From Advenella sp048381675 (GTDB taxonomy: Bacteria > Pseudomonadota > Gammaproteobacteria > Burkholderiales > Burkholderiaceae_B), in the NCBI RefSeq assembly GCF_048381675.1, contig NZ_JBLWIS010000001.1:310001-374000 (forward strand): a DNA stretch of 64,000 bases, given 5' to 3'. The position numbers were made by a program, and so were the translations under genes. The notes beneath the pieces were generated by a model that was not told the origin of the DNA, ran no database searches, and was given only the letters and a program-made list of their open reading frames with translations. Each line of letters starts with the position of its first letter. The first letter of the stretch is position 1. Below, piece after piece: positions 16,119 to 23,130 of this stretch.

Positions 16119-16903
16119 GTGTGAACACAACCTCACGCCAGCAGGGTATTCAGCTGGCATTTCAGAATATATATCGAAGGTTTGGATCTGCAGTCACGAT
16201 TCATGTGGACCAATTAACGATTGAACCGGGGAGTTTGACGGTTTTGCTGGGACGCAGTGGTTGTGGCAAGACTACCTTGTTAAATTTGGCGGCAGGCCTT
16301 GATCATGCGGACAGCGGGCAAGTGCTTCACGATGGTTTAGGGTTATCCGGTCCGGCAGCGCAAAGTGCTTTTATTTTTCAACATAACAATCTCTTTCCAT
16401 GGATGACGGCAGCGGAAAATATCAGCTTTGCACTTGAAAATCATGGGGTTGCGGCAAGTGAGGCAAGACAGATTGCCGGTGAGTTATTAAGTCAGGTGGG
16501 ATTGGGAGATTTGCATGACCGTTTGCCTGGTCAATTGTCGGGGGGGATGCGACAGCGTGTGGTCTTGGCTCGTAGCATGGCGCTGAAGCCCAGATTAATG
16601 TTGCTGGATGAACCATTTTCAGCCCTGGACAACCAAACCCGGCGCCTGATGCAGCAATACCTTCTTCAAGCTTGGCATTTGACGAATGCAACAGTTCTTA
16701 TGGTTACGCATGATTTGTCAGAAGCCTTGATGTTGGCAAATCGTATTGTGTTGATGGCAAGTCAACCGCAGGGACATATTGCCGAAATTATTGATATTGA
16801 TATGCCACACCCGCGTGATCCGGATGCTCCGGCCTTTCGAATATTGCAAAAACGGCTGGATAGTTTCCTTGAGCATGAAATGCGGATTGTGGAACGAACT
16901 TAA
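16115..16903 (+). CDS. ABC transporter ATP-binding protein, SsuB/TauB type
   Basis: A 262-aa ATPase powering the importer. Walker A (GRSGCGKTTLL), Q-loop (FIFQHNNLFPWMT), signature LSGGMRQRVVLARS, Walker B (LMLLDEPFSALD) and H-loop (VTHDLSEAL) are all intact. FPWMTAAENI is typical of the nitrate/taurine/sulfonate branch. ATG 16115 is chosen because it gives the classic ATGA overlap with the permease stop. Confidence 0.92.
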   Translation: MSVNTTSRQQGIQLAFQNIYRRFGSAVTIHVDQLTIEPGSLTVLLGRSGCGKTTLLNLAAGLDHADSGQVLHDGLGLSGPAAQSAFIFQHNNLFPWMTAAENISFALENHGVAASEARQIAGELLSQVGLGDLHDRLPGQLSGGMRQRVVLARSMALKPRLMLLDEPFSALDNQTRRLMQQYLLQAWHLTNATVLMVTHDLSEALMLANRIVLMASQPQGHIAEIIDIDMPHPRDPDAPAFRILQKRLDSFLEHEMRIVERT

Positions 16904-16959
16904 GCGATTACAAAAACCTGGATGTATTTCAGGGACTATTATTAAATTGGAATTTAAAA

Positions 16960-17535
16960 ATGACAAATACGACTCATACTACTGATACTGCAGCTACTTT
17001 TTTGAATGGCATTAACTCGGAGCAAGTCAGAAAAGCCCAAGAACAAATGAGAGTTCATCCCGACGGTGAGGTGTCTCGTCCAACCTATGCAGCCAAAGTG
17101 CTTTGGAAATCAGGATATCGTACAGAGGCACAGCTTTCTGGTGGTCTGGCATTGCAGGGTGATGAGCCCGTTATGTATGGCGGTCAAGGCTCTGGGGCAA
17201 CACCGCAAGACTTGTTGTTAGCGGCAGTAGGGCATTGCCTTACCGCCACCTATGTTGGGGGTTTATCCGCTGCCGGTATTCGCGTTGATCATCTGGAAGT
17301 GCTGGTGAGTGGCCGGGTGAATTTTCGGGCGGCTTATGGTGTTGAGCGTGGTCAACCCGGATTTGAAAAAATTGAGGTGAAAGTGAATATTCAAACTGAT
17401 GCCCCCCAAGAGCGGGTAGATGGAATTCTGAAAAAACTTTTACCCACAGCGCCAATTCCAGATACCATTTTGCGTCCGGTTCCTTTGACCGTAGATGTTG
17501 TTTATCAGTCTGATTTAGCGGTGACTGCAGTATGA
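16960..17535 (+). CDS. OsmC family protein
   Basis: 191 aa. OsmC/Ohr-like proteins are small thiol peroxidases or relatives. The core GGQGSGATPQDLLLAAVGHCLTATYVGGL contains the first redox Cys (C93). The usual second Cys position, in the motif before the last strands, reads TAPIPDTI with Ala (A164), so classic two-Cys peroxidase chemistry is doubtful. The N-terminal about 40 residues form an extra helix-rich extension. It sits 56 bases after the ATPase and overlaps the flavin monooxygenase start by four bases, so it probably works in that pathway. Confidence 0.88.
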   Translation: MTNTTHTTDTAATFLNGINSEQVRKAQEQMRVHPDGEVSRPTYAAKVLWKSGYRTEAQLSGGLALQGDEPVMYGGQGSGATPQDLLLAAVGHCLTATYVGGLSAAGIRVDHLEVLVSGRVNFRAAYGVERGQPGFEKIEVKVNIQTDAPQERVDGILKKLLPTAPIPDTILRPVPLTVDVVYQSDLAVTAV

Positions 17536-18752
17536 CGGAACTGATTCATGATGTGGTTGTCGTAGGTGGTGGTCCTGCCGGCCTGAGTGCCGCGTATGCC
17601 TTAAAACAGCAAAAGCTGAATCCTTTTGTGATTGAGCAAACTCAAGCGGTGGGTGATGTGTGGCGGAATCATTATGAAGGGTTGCGCTTAAATACGAAGC
17701 GGTATTTTTCGCGCTTGGCCGGAGGGGTTATTCCGCGCTCGGCAGGCGCTTGGCCAGGCAAGGACGATGTGGTCCGGATGCTGGAAAGTATTCCTCGCAA
17801 TGGTGGGTTTCAGGTTGAAACCGGGGTTTGTGTTACTGCTGTTGTATATGAGCCGGATACATCGCTTTGGCGGATACAGTCCGATTCACTCGCGGATATT
17901 TTTGCGCGTGTTGTTGTGCTTGCAGTAGGTGCTTCACGTTTACCAGTGATTCCTGAGTGGCCTGGGCTGGATTCATTTACGGGTGAAGTTCTTCATTCAT
18001 CCAAATTTAAAAATGCCTTGGACCACAAGGGAAAGCGGGTTTTGGTGGTTGGAAGTGGTAACTCTGGTGCTGAAATCGCTACCCGTCTTTCCGAGCATGC
18101 GGATGTGACTTTATCGATCCGGACACCTCCTTATATTTTGCCTAAAAGTGTTTGTGGGGTGCCTTTGGCGTCTCTTGGTGTGGTGTTGCGTAAACTGCCG
18201 CGTGCGGTGGGTGACTGTGTTCTGGCTTTTTTACAGCGACAGTTTGTGGGCGATTTGACTAAATATGGTCTTCCTTTGCCTAAGGGCTCGCTGTCAGAAA
18301 AATTTTCACGTACTCATGTTACGCCAACGTTATATGCTCCTTTCGCAACGGCTTTGCGTTCAGGTCGCCTGAAAATCGTTGGTCCCATACAAAAGATTAA
18401 TCATGAAAATGTATATGTGCAGGACCGTATTTTTGGTGAAAGCGATGAACTGATGGACCTGAAGCCGGATTTGATTGTGGCGGCCACTGGCTTCAGGCCA
18501 GGTTTAGCTGATTTGGTTAGTGCGCCCAATGTGAAGCTGCCAGAGGATTGGCCCAGAAGTCATATTGTAGAAGGTCCTGCCGTTTTGCCGAATCTTCATG
18601 TTATTGGTCAAGTTAATCCGCTTAGTGGCCAGTTACGGGAGATTCGCTTGGAGTCTTATCGCATAGCTAAACTCGTGCAACGCGAATTAAAAATGCGTCA
18701 TCAGACAGATACAAAGGCTGTGCGCCCGTCGTATGTAGAGCGCTCTGTTTAA
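17532..18752 (+). CDS. Flavin-containing monooxygenase-like oxidoreductase
   Basis: A 406-aa FAD/NADPH enzyme. The FAD site VVVGGGPAGLSAAYAL is at residues 9-24 and the NADPH Rossmann site VLVVGSGNSGAEIATRLS near 170-187. LNTKRYFSRLAG and DLIVAATGFRPG match FMO/YUCCA-like proteins. Such enzymes hydroxylate soft nucleophiles (N or S) or carry out Baeyer-Villiger oxidation. The tight operon with an SsuABC-like importer suggests it oxidises the imported compound. This is inference; the substrate is unknown. Confidence 0.88.
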   Translation: MTELIHDVVVVGGGPAGLSAAYALKQQKLNPFVIEQTQAVGDVWRNHYEGLRLNTKRYFSRLAGGVIPRSAGAWPGKDDVVRMLESIPRNGGFQVETGVCVTAVVYEPDTSLWRIQSDSLADIFARVVVLAVGASRLPVIPEWPGLDSFTGEVLHSSKFKNALDHKGKRVLVVGSGNSGAEIATRLSEHADVTLSIRTPPYILPKSVCGVPLASLGVVLRKLPRAVGDCVLAFLQRQFVGDLTKYGLPLPKGSLSEKFSRTHVTPTLYAPFATALRSGRLKIVGPIQKINHENVYVQDRIFGESDELMDLKPDLIVAATGFRPGLADLVSAPNVKLPEDWPRSHIVEGPAVLPNLHVIGQVNPLSGQLREIRLESYRIAKLVQRELKMRHQTDTKAVRPSYVERSV

Positions 18753-19195
18753 TCTGAAGGTTAAAGCAGTTGCCTAGTAACTTATCGGATGATGGCTTTT
18801 GGCAAGTTATTATCCGATAAAAGTGAATGCTTAGGTCAAGGCTTTATTGATAGCTTAATAGGTTGTTTTTAGAGCCACGCTTGCCATACCTGGATGTTGT
18901 TTTTATGAGTGCAACACCAAGCATGATGCTGTAGTTCATGCTTGGTGATTATTAACAATAATTGTGTATAACTTTGCGGAAAAGAGTGGGGTAAGTTTGC
19001 TAACTCTTTGATGTTTATAGATAAACCTTTTCTTTGCTTACCTTTTGATCTTTGTTTAGTGGTGTTGGTTTCGCCAACTGTAAATTTTTCCCAGAGTTTG
19101 CGTTAATTTTCTGTATTCAGTACGTAAACTTACCCTAAAAAAGCATAAGCCAAAACCAGAGATTTCTACCATTATCATCTTTGATGGAGGAAATC
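18753..19195. other. Intergenic region before the IS remnant
   Basis: About 440 bases with no supported gene. A 9-base inverted repeat TTATCGGAT/ATCCGATAA (18782-18790, 18812-18820) and a strong hairpin at 18915-18947 are present. The last part (about 19130-19195) is probably the left end of the IS remnant, with GGAGG before its OrfA, but I could not define an inverted-repeat end. Confidence 0.5.
18915..18947. terminator. 12-bp perfect hairpin, terminator-like without a T-tract
   Basis: CACCAAGCATGA and TCATGCTTGGTG pair perfectly around a 9-base loop, about 160 bases after the monooxygenase gene. No run of T follows on either strand, so it may be a weak terminator, an RNA 3' end stabiliser or a mobile-element remnant. 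Confidence 0.35.
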
Positions 19196-19348
19196 ATGAA
19201 AGGATCCAAATTTACAGAAGCCCAGATTGTGACTATTTTGAAGTTGGCTGAGCAAGGCATGAAAGTGACGGATATTTGTCGCGAGCATGGCATCAGCAAC
19301 GCGACTTATTACCAGTGGGAAAGCTCTGACGCCGGAGCGACGACGTGA
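19196..19348 (+). pseudogene. IS3-family transposase OrfA, truncated
   Basis: Encodes 50 residues before a stop. The first 42 are a normal OrfA N-terminus with its helix-turn-helix (KFTEAQIVTILKLAEQGM, then ICREHGISNATYYQW). The remaining residues are out-of-frame sequence from OrfB. The leucine-zipper part of OrfA is deleted. A strong RBS (GGAGG) precedes the ATG. Confidence 0.85.
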
Positions 19349-19690
19349 AGCGGCCTTGCACTTGGTTCAGCAGGGTTCGTTGTCCATTGCCAAGGCGTAT
19401 CATTTGACGCGTCTGTCTCGTCGCAGTTGGTACCGGCCTGACCCCAATCAGCATCGCCTTGAACGTGATCAACCCGTCATTGATGCGCTTAACGCAATTG
19501 TGCAAGATCCAACGCGATCCCGTTGGGGCTTCTGGACATGTTTTTATCGGTTGAGACTGGATGGAAAACCTTGGAATTTCAAGCGATCAAGATTTGTTAT
19601 ATTGAACCATGCAAGCCGAACCAAAATGCGTATATTGAGCGATTTAATCGCACCCTAAGGAAATTAACAGGAAATCATTTAACTCAGCAG
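19318..19690 (+). pseudogene. IS3-family transposase OrfB, two fragments in different frames
   Basis: The first fragment (to about 19570) encodes GKALTPERRREAALHL through SRRSWYRPDPN to PTRSRWGFWTCFYRL, the N-terminal HTH_21-like part of OrfB. The second, in another frame (about 19571-19690), encodes IEPCKPNQNAYIERFNRT, the region around the catalytic Glu of the DDE domain. The central part with both Asp residues is missing, so the gene is dead. Confidence 0.8.
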
Positions 19691-19698
19691 TTAAAAAA

Positions 19699-19914
19699 TT
19701 GCGCTTAGGCGATTTCCATTTTCATGACTTACGTCACACATGGGCAAGCTGGCATGTCCAGTCTGGCACAGCATTAATGGTACTAAAAGAACTTGGGGGA
19801 TGGGAAACCTTAGAAATGGTAAAAAAGTATGCTCATTTAGATGCGAGTCATCTAGAGATGCACGCAAATTCGGTCACCTTTTGTTCACCCATAGGTAAAA
19901 TAGAAGCCGGATGA
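19699..19914 (+). pseudogene. Tyrosine recombinase (phage-type integrase), C-terminal fragment
   Basis: About 70 residues of a phage integrase C-terminus: FHFHDLRHTWASWHVQSGT with the catalytic R-H segment, ELGGWETLEMVKKYAHL with the nucleophile Tyr, then a degenerate tail. The N-terminal DNA-binding and first catalytic Arg regions are absent. It is joined directly to IS debris on the left and ends about 55 bases from the 3' end of a tRNA gene, the usual integration target. It marks an element that once integrated there. Confidence 0.85.
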
Positions 19915-19950
19915 AACAAAAAAACCGCTTAGCATATTGCGTAAGCGGTT
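19915..19950 (-). terminator. Intrinsic terminator of the tRNA gene
   Basis: On the minus strand AACCGCTTA pairs with TAAGCGGTT and is followed by a run of seven T, 20 bases after the tRNA CCA end. It overlaps the last bases of the integrase fragment's tail region. Confidence 0.8.
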
Positions 19951-19969
19951 GATTTGACTACGAATTCTT

Positions 19970-20046
19970 TGGTGGCTCTTCCCCGATTCGAACGGGGGAC
20001 CTGCGGATTATGATTCCGTCGCTCTAACCGACTGAGCTAAAGAGCC
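19970..20046 (-). tRNA. tRNA with CAT anticodon (tRNA-Met, or tRNA-Ile2)
   Basis: Complete 77-base tRNA on the minus strand with encoded CCA. The acceptor stem GGCTCTT pairs with AAGAGCC. D-arm GCTC/GAGC, anticodon loop ATCATAA and T-arm CCCCG-TTCGAAT-CGGGG are all normal. The anticodon is CAT. The acceptor and D-loop sequences look like elongator tRNA-Met. CAT is shared with the tRNA-Ile decoded after lysidine modification, and I cannot separate the two by sequence alone. Confidence 0.93.
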
Positions 20047-20216
20047 AATTACTTAAATCACATCAAGTAAGAACGTAATTATGCATGTTCTGTTTTGAAA
20101 AAGCAATGCTTTTTTCTTGTTGAATCAAAAAACCAACATTTATCTGTTTTTGATATCATTTTTACAACAGTGTAACTGATACACTTCCATATCGTTTTCC
20201 ATTTTTCTAAACAAGC

Positions 20217-21395
20217 ATGTCACCATTTCCGCAAACCAGTATTGACTGGACTAAAAAACTCATTGGATTCAATACCACCAGTCGTTATTCAAACCTTGAA
20301 TTGATTGAATACATCAAGGCCTATCTTCCCCACTGCGGGGTAGATAGCTTCTTGGTTTTTAATGAAGATGAAAAAAAGGCTAACCTGTTTGCCACCATTC
20401 CTTCTGTAAGCGGGGAATGCCTTGAGGGCGGACTGGTATTGTCTGGCCACACCGATGTGGTGCCGGTAGACGGGCAGGACTGGGATAGCGAGCCTTTCGT
20501 GGCCCAGGAGCGAGAGGGAAGGTTGTACGGGCGTGGTGCCTGCGACATGAAAGGTTTTATTGGCACAGTCCTGGCCTTGGTGCCTGAATTTACGCGTGCC
20601 CGCCTTAAAGCGCCGCTGCATTTGGCCTTTTCCTTTGATGAGGAAATTGGTTGTCTGGGGGCGCCTCTTATGCTGAAAGAGTTGGCGCAAAGAGGGGTCA
20701 AACCGGCAGGTTGTATTGTTGGAGAGCCTACCAGTATGCGGCCGGTGGTGGCGCATAAAGGCATTAGTGCCTATAAGTGTGTGGTGCATGGTTGTGCCGC
20801 GCACTCTTCGTTAACACCGCTGGGTACGAATGCGATTGAATATGCCGCACGCATTATTTGCATGTTTCGAGACCTGACCGATGAAATAAAGAAAAAAGGC
20901 CCGTTTGATACGTATTTTGATGTGCCTTTCACAACCGGGCAAACCAGTACCATCCAGGGGGGGAATGCTATCAATACCGTTCCGGCTCATTGTGAGTTCC
21001 TTTTTGAGTATCGCACTTTGCCTGCCCAGTCACCCACTGAAATCCTGTCCCGAATTGAGGCCTATATCAATGAAGTGCTGGTTCCCCAAATGAAAAAGGA
21101 AAATCCAGATGCTGGTATCGAGCTGATCAAGCTGGCCAGTGCGCCTGGAATGGAAACGGTTGAAAAAGAAGCGATTATGCAATTGGTGCGTGGCCTGACG
21201 AAAGAAACGGAAATAGCCAAAGTGGCTTATGCCACGGAAGGTGGTTTATTCCAGCAAGCCGGTATTCCTGCGGTTATTTGCGGGCCGGGTAGTATAGAGC
21301 AGGCGCATAAGGCTAATGAATACATAGATTTGGAACAACTGGCCCAGTGCGAGAATTTTTTAAGAAGTGTTTGTGCCAGCCAGCAAATTGAATGA
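20217..21395 (+). CDS. argE: Acetylornithine deacetylase ArgE (M20 family)
   Basis: Zinc enzyme removing the acetyl group from N-acetylornithine in arginine synthesis; 392 aa. Metal and catalytic motifs are visible: SGHTDVVPVDGQDW (zinc His and Asp), GRGACDMKGF (bridging Asp), FSFDEEIGCLGA (catalytic Glu-Glu) and VGEPTSMRPVVAHKG. The dimerisation domain covers about residues 180-290. The operon context is none: it stands alone between a tRNA and a convergent transglycosylase gene. Related M20A deacylases cannot be fully excluded. Confidence 0.88.
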   Translation: MSPFPQTSIDWTKKLIGFNTTSRYSNLELIEYIKAYLPHCGVDSFLVFNEDEKKANLFATIPSVSGECLEGGLVLSGHTDVVPVDGQDWDSEPFVAQEREGRLYGRGACDMKGFIGTVLALVPEFTRARLKAPLHLAFSFDEEIGCLGAPLMLKELAQRGVKPAGCIVGEPTSMRPVVAHKGISAYKCVVHGCAAHSSLTPLGTNAIEYAARIICMFRDLTDEIKKKGPFDTYFDVPFTTGQTSTIQGGNAINTVPAHCEFLFEYRTLPAQSPTEILSRIEAYINEVLVPQMKKENPDAGIELIKLASAPGMETVEKEAIMQLVRGLTKETEIAKVAYATEGGLFQQAGIPAVICGPGSIEQAHKANEYIDLEQLAQCENFLRSVCASQQIE

Positions 21396-21449
21396 GCTTG
21401 TCGGCCCCCTAGTTGGGTACCGGTTTTGAATGGGTAATAAATAATAGCC

Positions 21450-21486
21450 AATTAAAACGCAGCCATATCCTGGCTGCGTTTTAATT
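21450..21486. terminator. Bidirectional terminator between argE and the transglycosylase gene
   Basis: A 16-bp perfect inverted repeat with a 5-base loop, A/T tracts on both outer sides. It lies exactly between two convergent genes. Confidence 0.85.
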
Positions 21487-21501
21487 AACAGGTCGTATCG
21501 A

Positions 21502-22740
21502 TCAATTTGAAGATTGTAGCGCCCGAAGGATTTTTTGTCCGGCCCGGCCATCGGCTGTCAGGCCCAGTCTGGTTTGTTCGGTTTTGATTGCCTCGCGGGT
21601 CTTGCTGCCAATCAAACCATCCGCCTCACCAATGTCATAGCCTTTTTGAAGCAATATTTTTTGCAAGGTAATTCGTTGGGCGCGTGAAAGTCCCAGGTCG
21701 TCGGTAGGCCAGGCGTTTTTGAAGGGGCCTTTACCTTTCAGGCGGTCGGACAGGTGGGCAATCGCAAGCGCATAGCTTTCAGCGGCGTTATAGCTGTATA
21801 TCACGTCAAAATTCTTGAAAACCAGGAAAGCGGGGCCTTTGGCGCCTGCGGGCGTAAGCAGGCCGGCTTGCATGGAAGTGGGAACCCGTGTGTCCAGGGC
21901 TTTGCCATTAATGTCGGTAAGGCCTTTGCTGATCCAGGTTTGTATGCTCCGTTTCTTTTTGCGGCCCTCGCCGGCAATGGAAAGATTATCGGGCAGCTTT
22001 ACCTCAAAACCCCAGGGCTGGCCACTGCGCCAGCCATTTTTAGACAGGTAATTGGCGGTAGATGCCAGTGCATCCTCGGTATTGTCCATCAGGTCACGCT
22101 GTCCGTCACCATCAAAATCAACAGCAAGCCGTTCGAAAGTGGTGGGCATGAATTGGGTATGGCCAAAAGCACCTGCCCAAGAGCCAACCAGGCGTTCTGG
22201 CGCAATGTCGCCAGATTGCAGGATCCTGAGCGTGGCAAAAAATTCTTTCTGGAAAAATGCCTGACGGCGGCCATAGCAGCTTAACGTTCCCAAGGCCTGC
22301 GTAAGCGGGTATTTGCCAAAAGTTTGGCCAAAATTGCTTTCAACCCCCCACACGGCAACGACGGTTGCAGGATCAACCCCGTATTTTTCCTGGATACGAG
22401 ACAGGGTGTGCTTGTGAAGGCTAAGGTTTTGCTTGCCTTCCTGAATGCGTTGCTCATCAACAAGCGCTGCCATGTAATCCCATATAGGCTGCTTGAATTC
22501 AGGTTGATAGTCCAGTTTTTCAAGAATACTCATGTCTGGCACGATGTCGCTGGTAAACTGCCTGAAGGCTTGTCCGGAAATGCCCGCTTTTTGTGCTTCA
22601 GGTTGTAGTCTGTCGAGGCAGGCAGCAAAGTCGGCCTGTTGTGCCTGAACAGGTAGATTGGCGCAAAAAAATAAGGAAATGAAGGAAAATAAACTGCCAA
22701 AGCGTGCAATTGCCGATTTTCTTTGAGAATAGCCGTTCAT
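21502..22740 (-). CDS. Lytic murein transglycosylase, MltB-like, with peptidoglycan-binding domain
   Basis: A 412-aa exported cell-wall enzyme that cuts the MurNAc-GlcNAc bond with 1,6-anhydro product. The N-terminus is a signal peptide ending near VQAQQA. The SLT_2 domain has the catalytic Glu in AVWGVESNFGQTFG, and the substrate motifs YGRRQAFF and GSWAGAFGHTQFMPTTF. The last about 60 residues form a PG_binding_1 domain (LQKGYDIGEADGLIGSKTREAI). No lipobox is seen, so it is probably soluble in the periplasm. Confidence 0.93.
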   Translation of the reverse strand: MNGYSQRKSAIARFGSLFSFISLFFCANLPVQAQQADFAACLDRLQPEAQKAGISGQAFRQFTSDIVPDMSILEKLDYQPEFKQPIWDYMAALVDEQRIQEGKQNLSLHKHTLSRIQEKYGVDPATVVAVWGVESNFGQTFGKYPLTQALGTLSCYGRRQAFFQKEFFATLRILQSGDIAPERLVGSWAGAFGHTQFMPTTFERLAVDFDGDGQRDLMDNTEDALASTANYLSKNGWRSGQPWGFEVKLPDNLSIAGEGRKKKRSIQTWISKGLTDINGKALDTRVPTSMQAGLLTPAGAKGPAFLVFKNFDVIYSYNAAESYALAIAHLSDRLKGKGPFKNAWPTDDLGLSRAQRITLQKILLQKGYDIGEADGLIGSKTREAIKTEQTRLGLTADGRAGQKILRALQSSN

Positions 22741-23130
22741 GAGTTTCTCTCTTGTTGATCCTGTGTTTTGGAGATTGTAGCAGGATGAAGCATTTGCATT
22801 TCATCCATATATTTTTTCCTGTAACTTTTGATGAATATCCTGCTAATATCGGTCTTGTGCTTTTCTCTTTAATTATTGGGCGGACTGCGGTAAAACGCAG
22901 GTAAAATTACATTTTGGAAAAAATAGAAAACAAGACAAATAAAATAAACTTTTTTCAAAATCCAGTGTCTTTATTTTGTGAATAAGCACGAAGAGCAAAT
23001 ATACAAGGTTGTATGAAAGGTAGGTGTTTTTGATGTTCCGGCATGAATCCGCTTATCAAACCGACTGTTAATAATACATAAATCAAGCAGCAAGGGTTTG
23101 CTTGGTTTTACTGAAAAGAGATTGTGTCGC
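22741..23130. other. Intergenic region before the Prc protease gene
   Basis: About 390 AT-rich bases between divergent genes. Only a small inverted repeat CTGCG-GTAAAA-CGCAG (near 22887-22902) is noticeable. Promoters for both flanking genes must lie here but I see no box good enough to name. Confidence 0.4.

Larger units (their letters stand above)
19196..19695 (+). mobile_element. Remnant of an IS3-family insertion sequence
   Basis: Pieces of the OrfA and OrfB transposase genes follow each other with at least two internal deletions. OrfA is cut after its helix-turn-helix, OrfB has lost most of its DDE catalytic core, and the last piece carries only the C-terminal catalytic region. The IS cannot be active. 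Ends and target duplications were not found. Confidence 0.85.
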
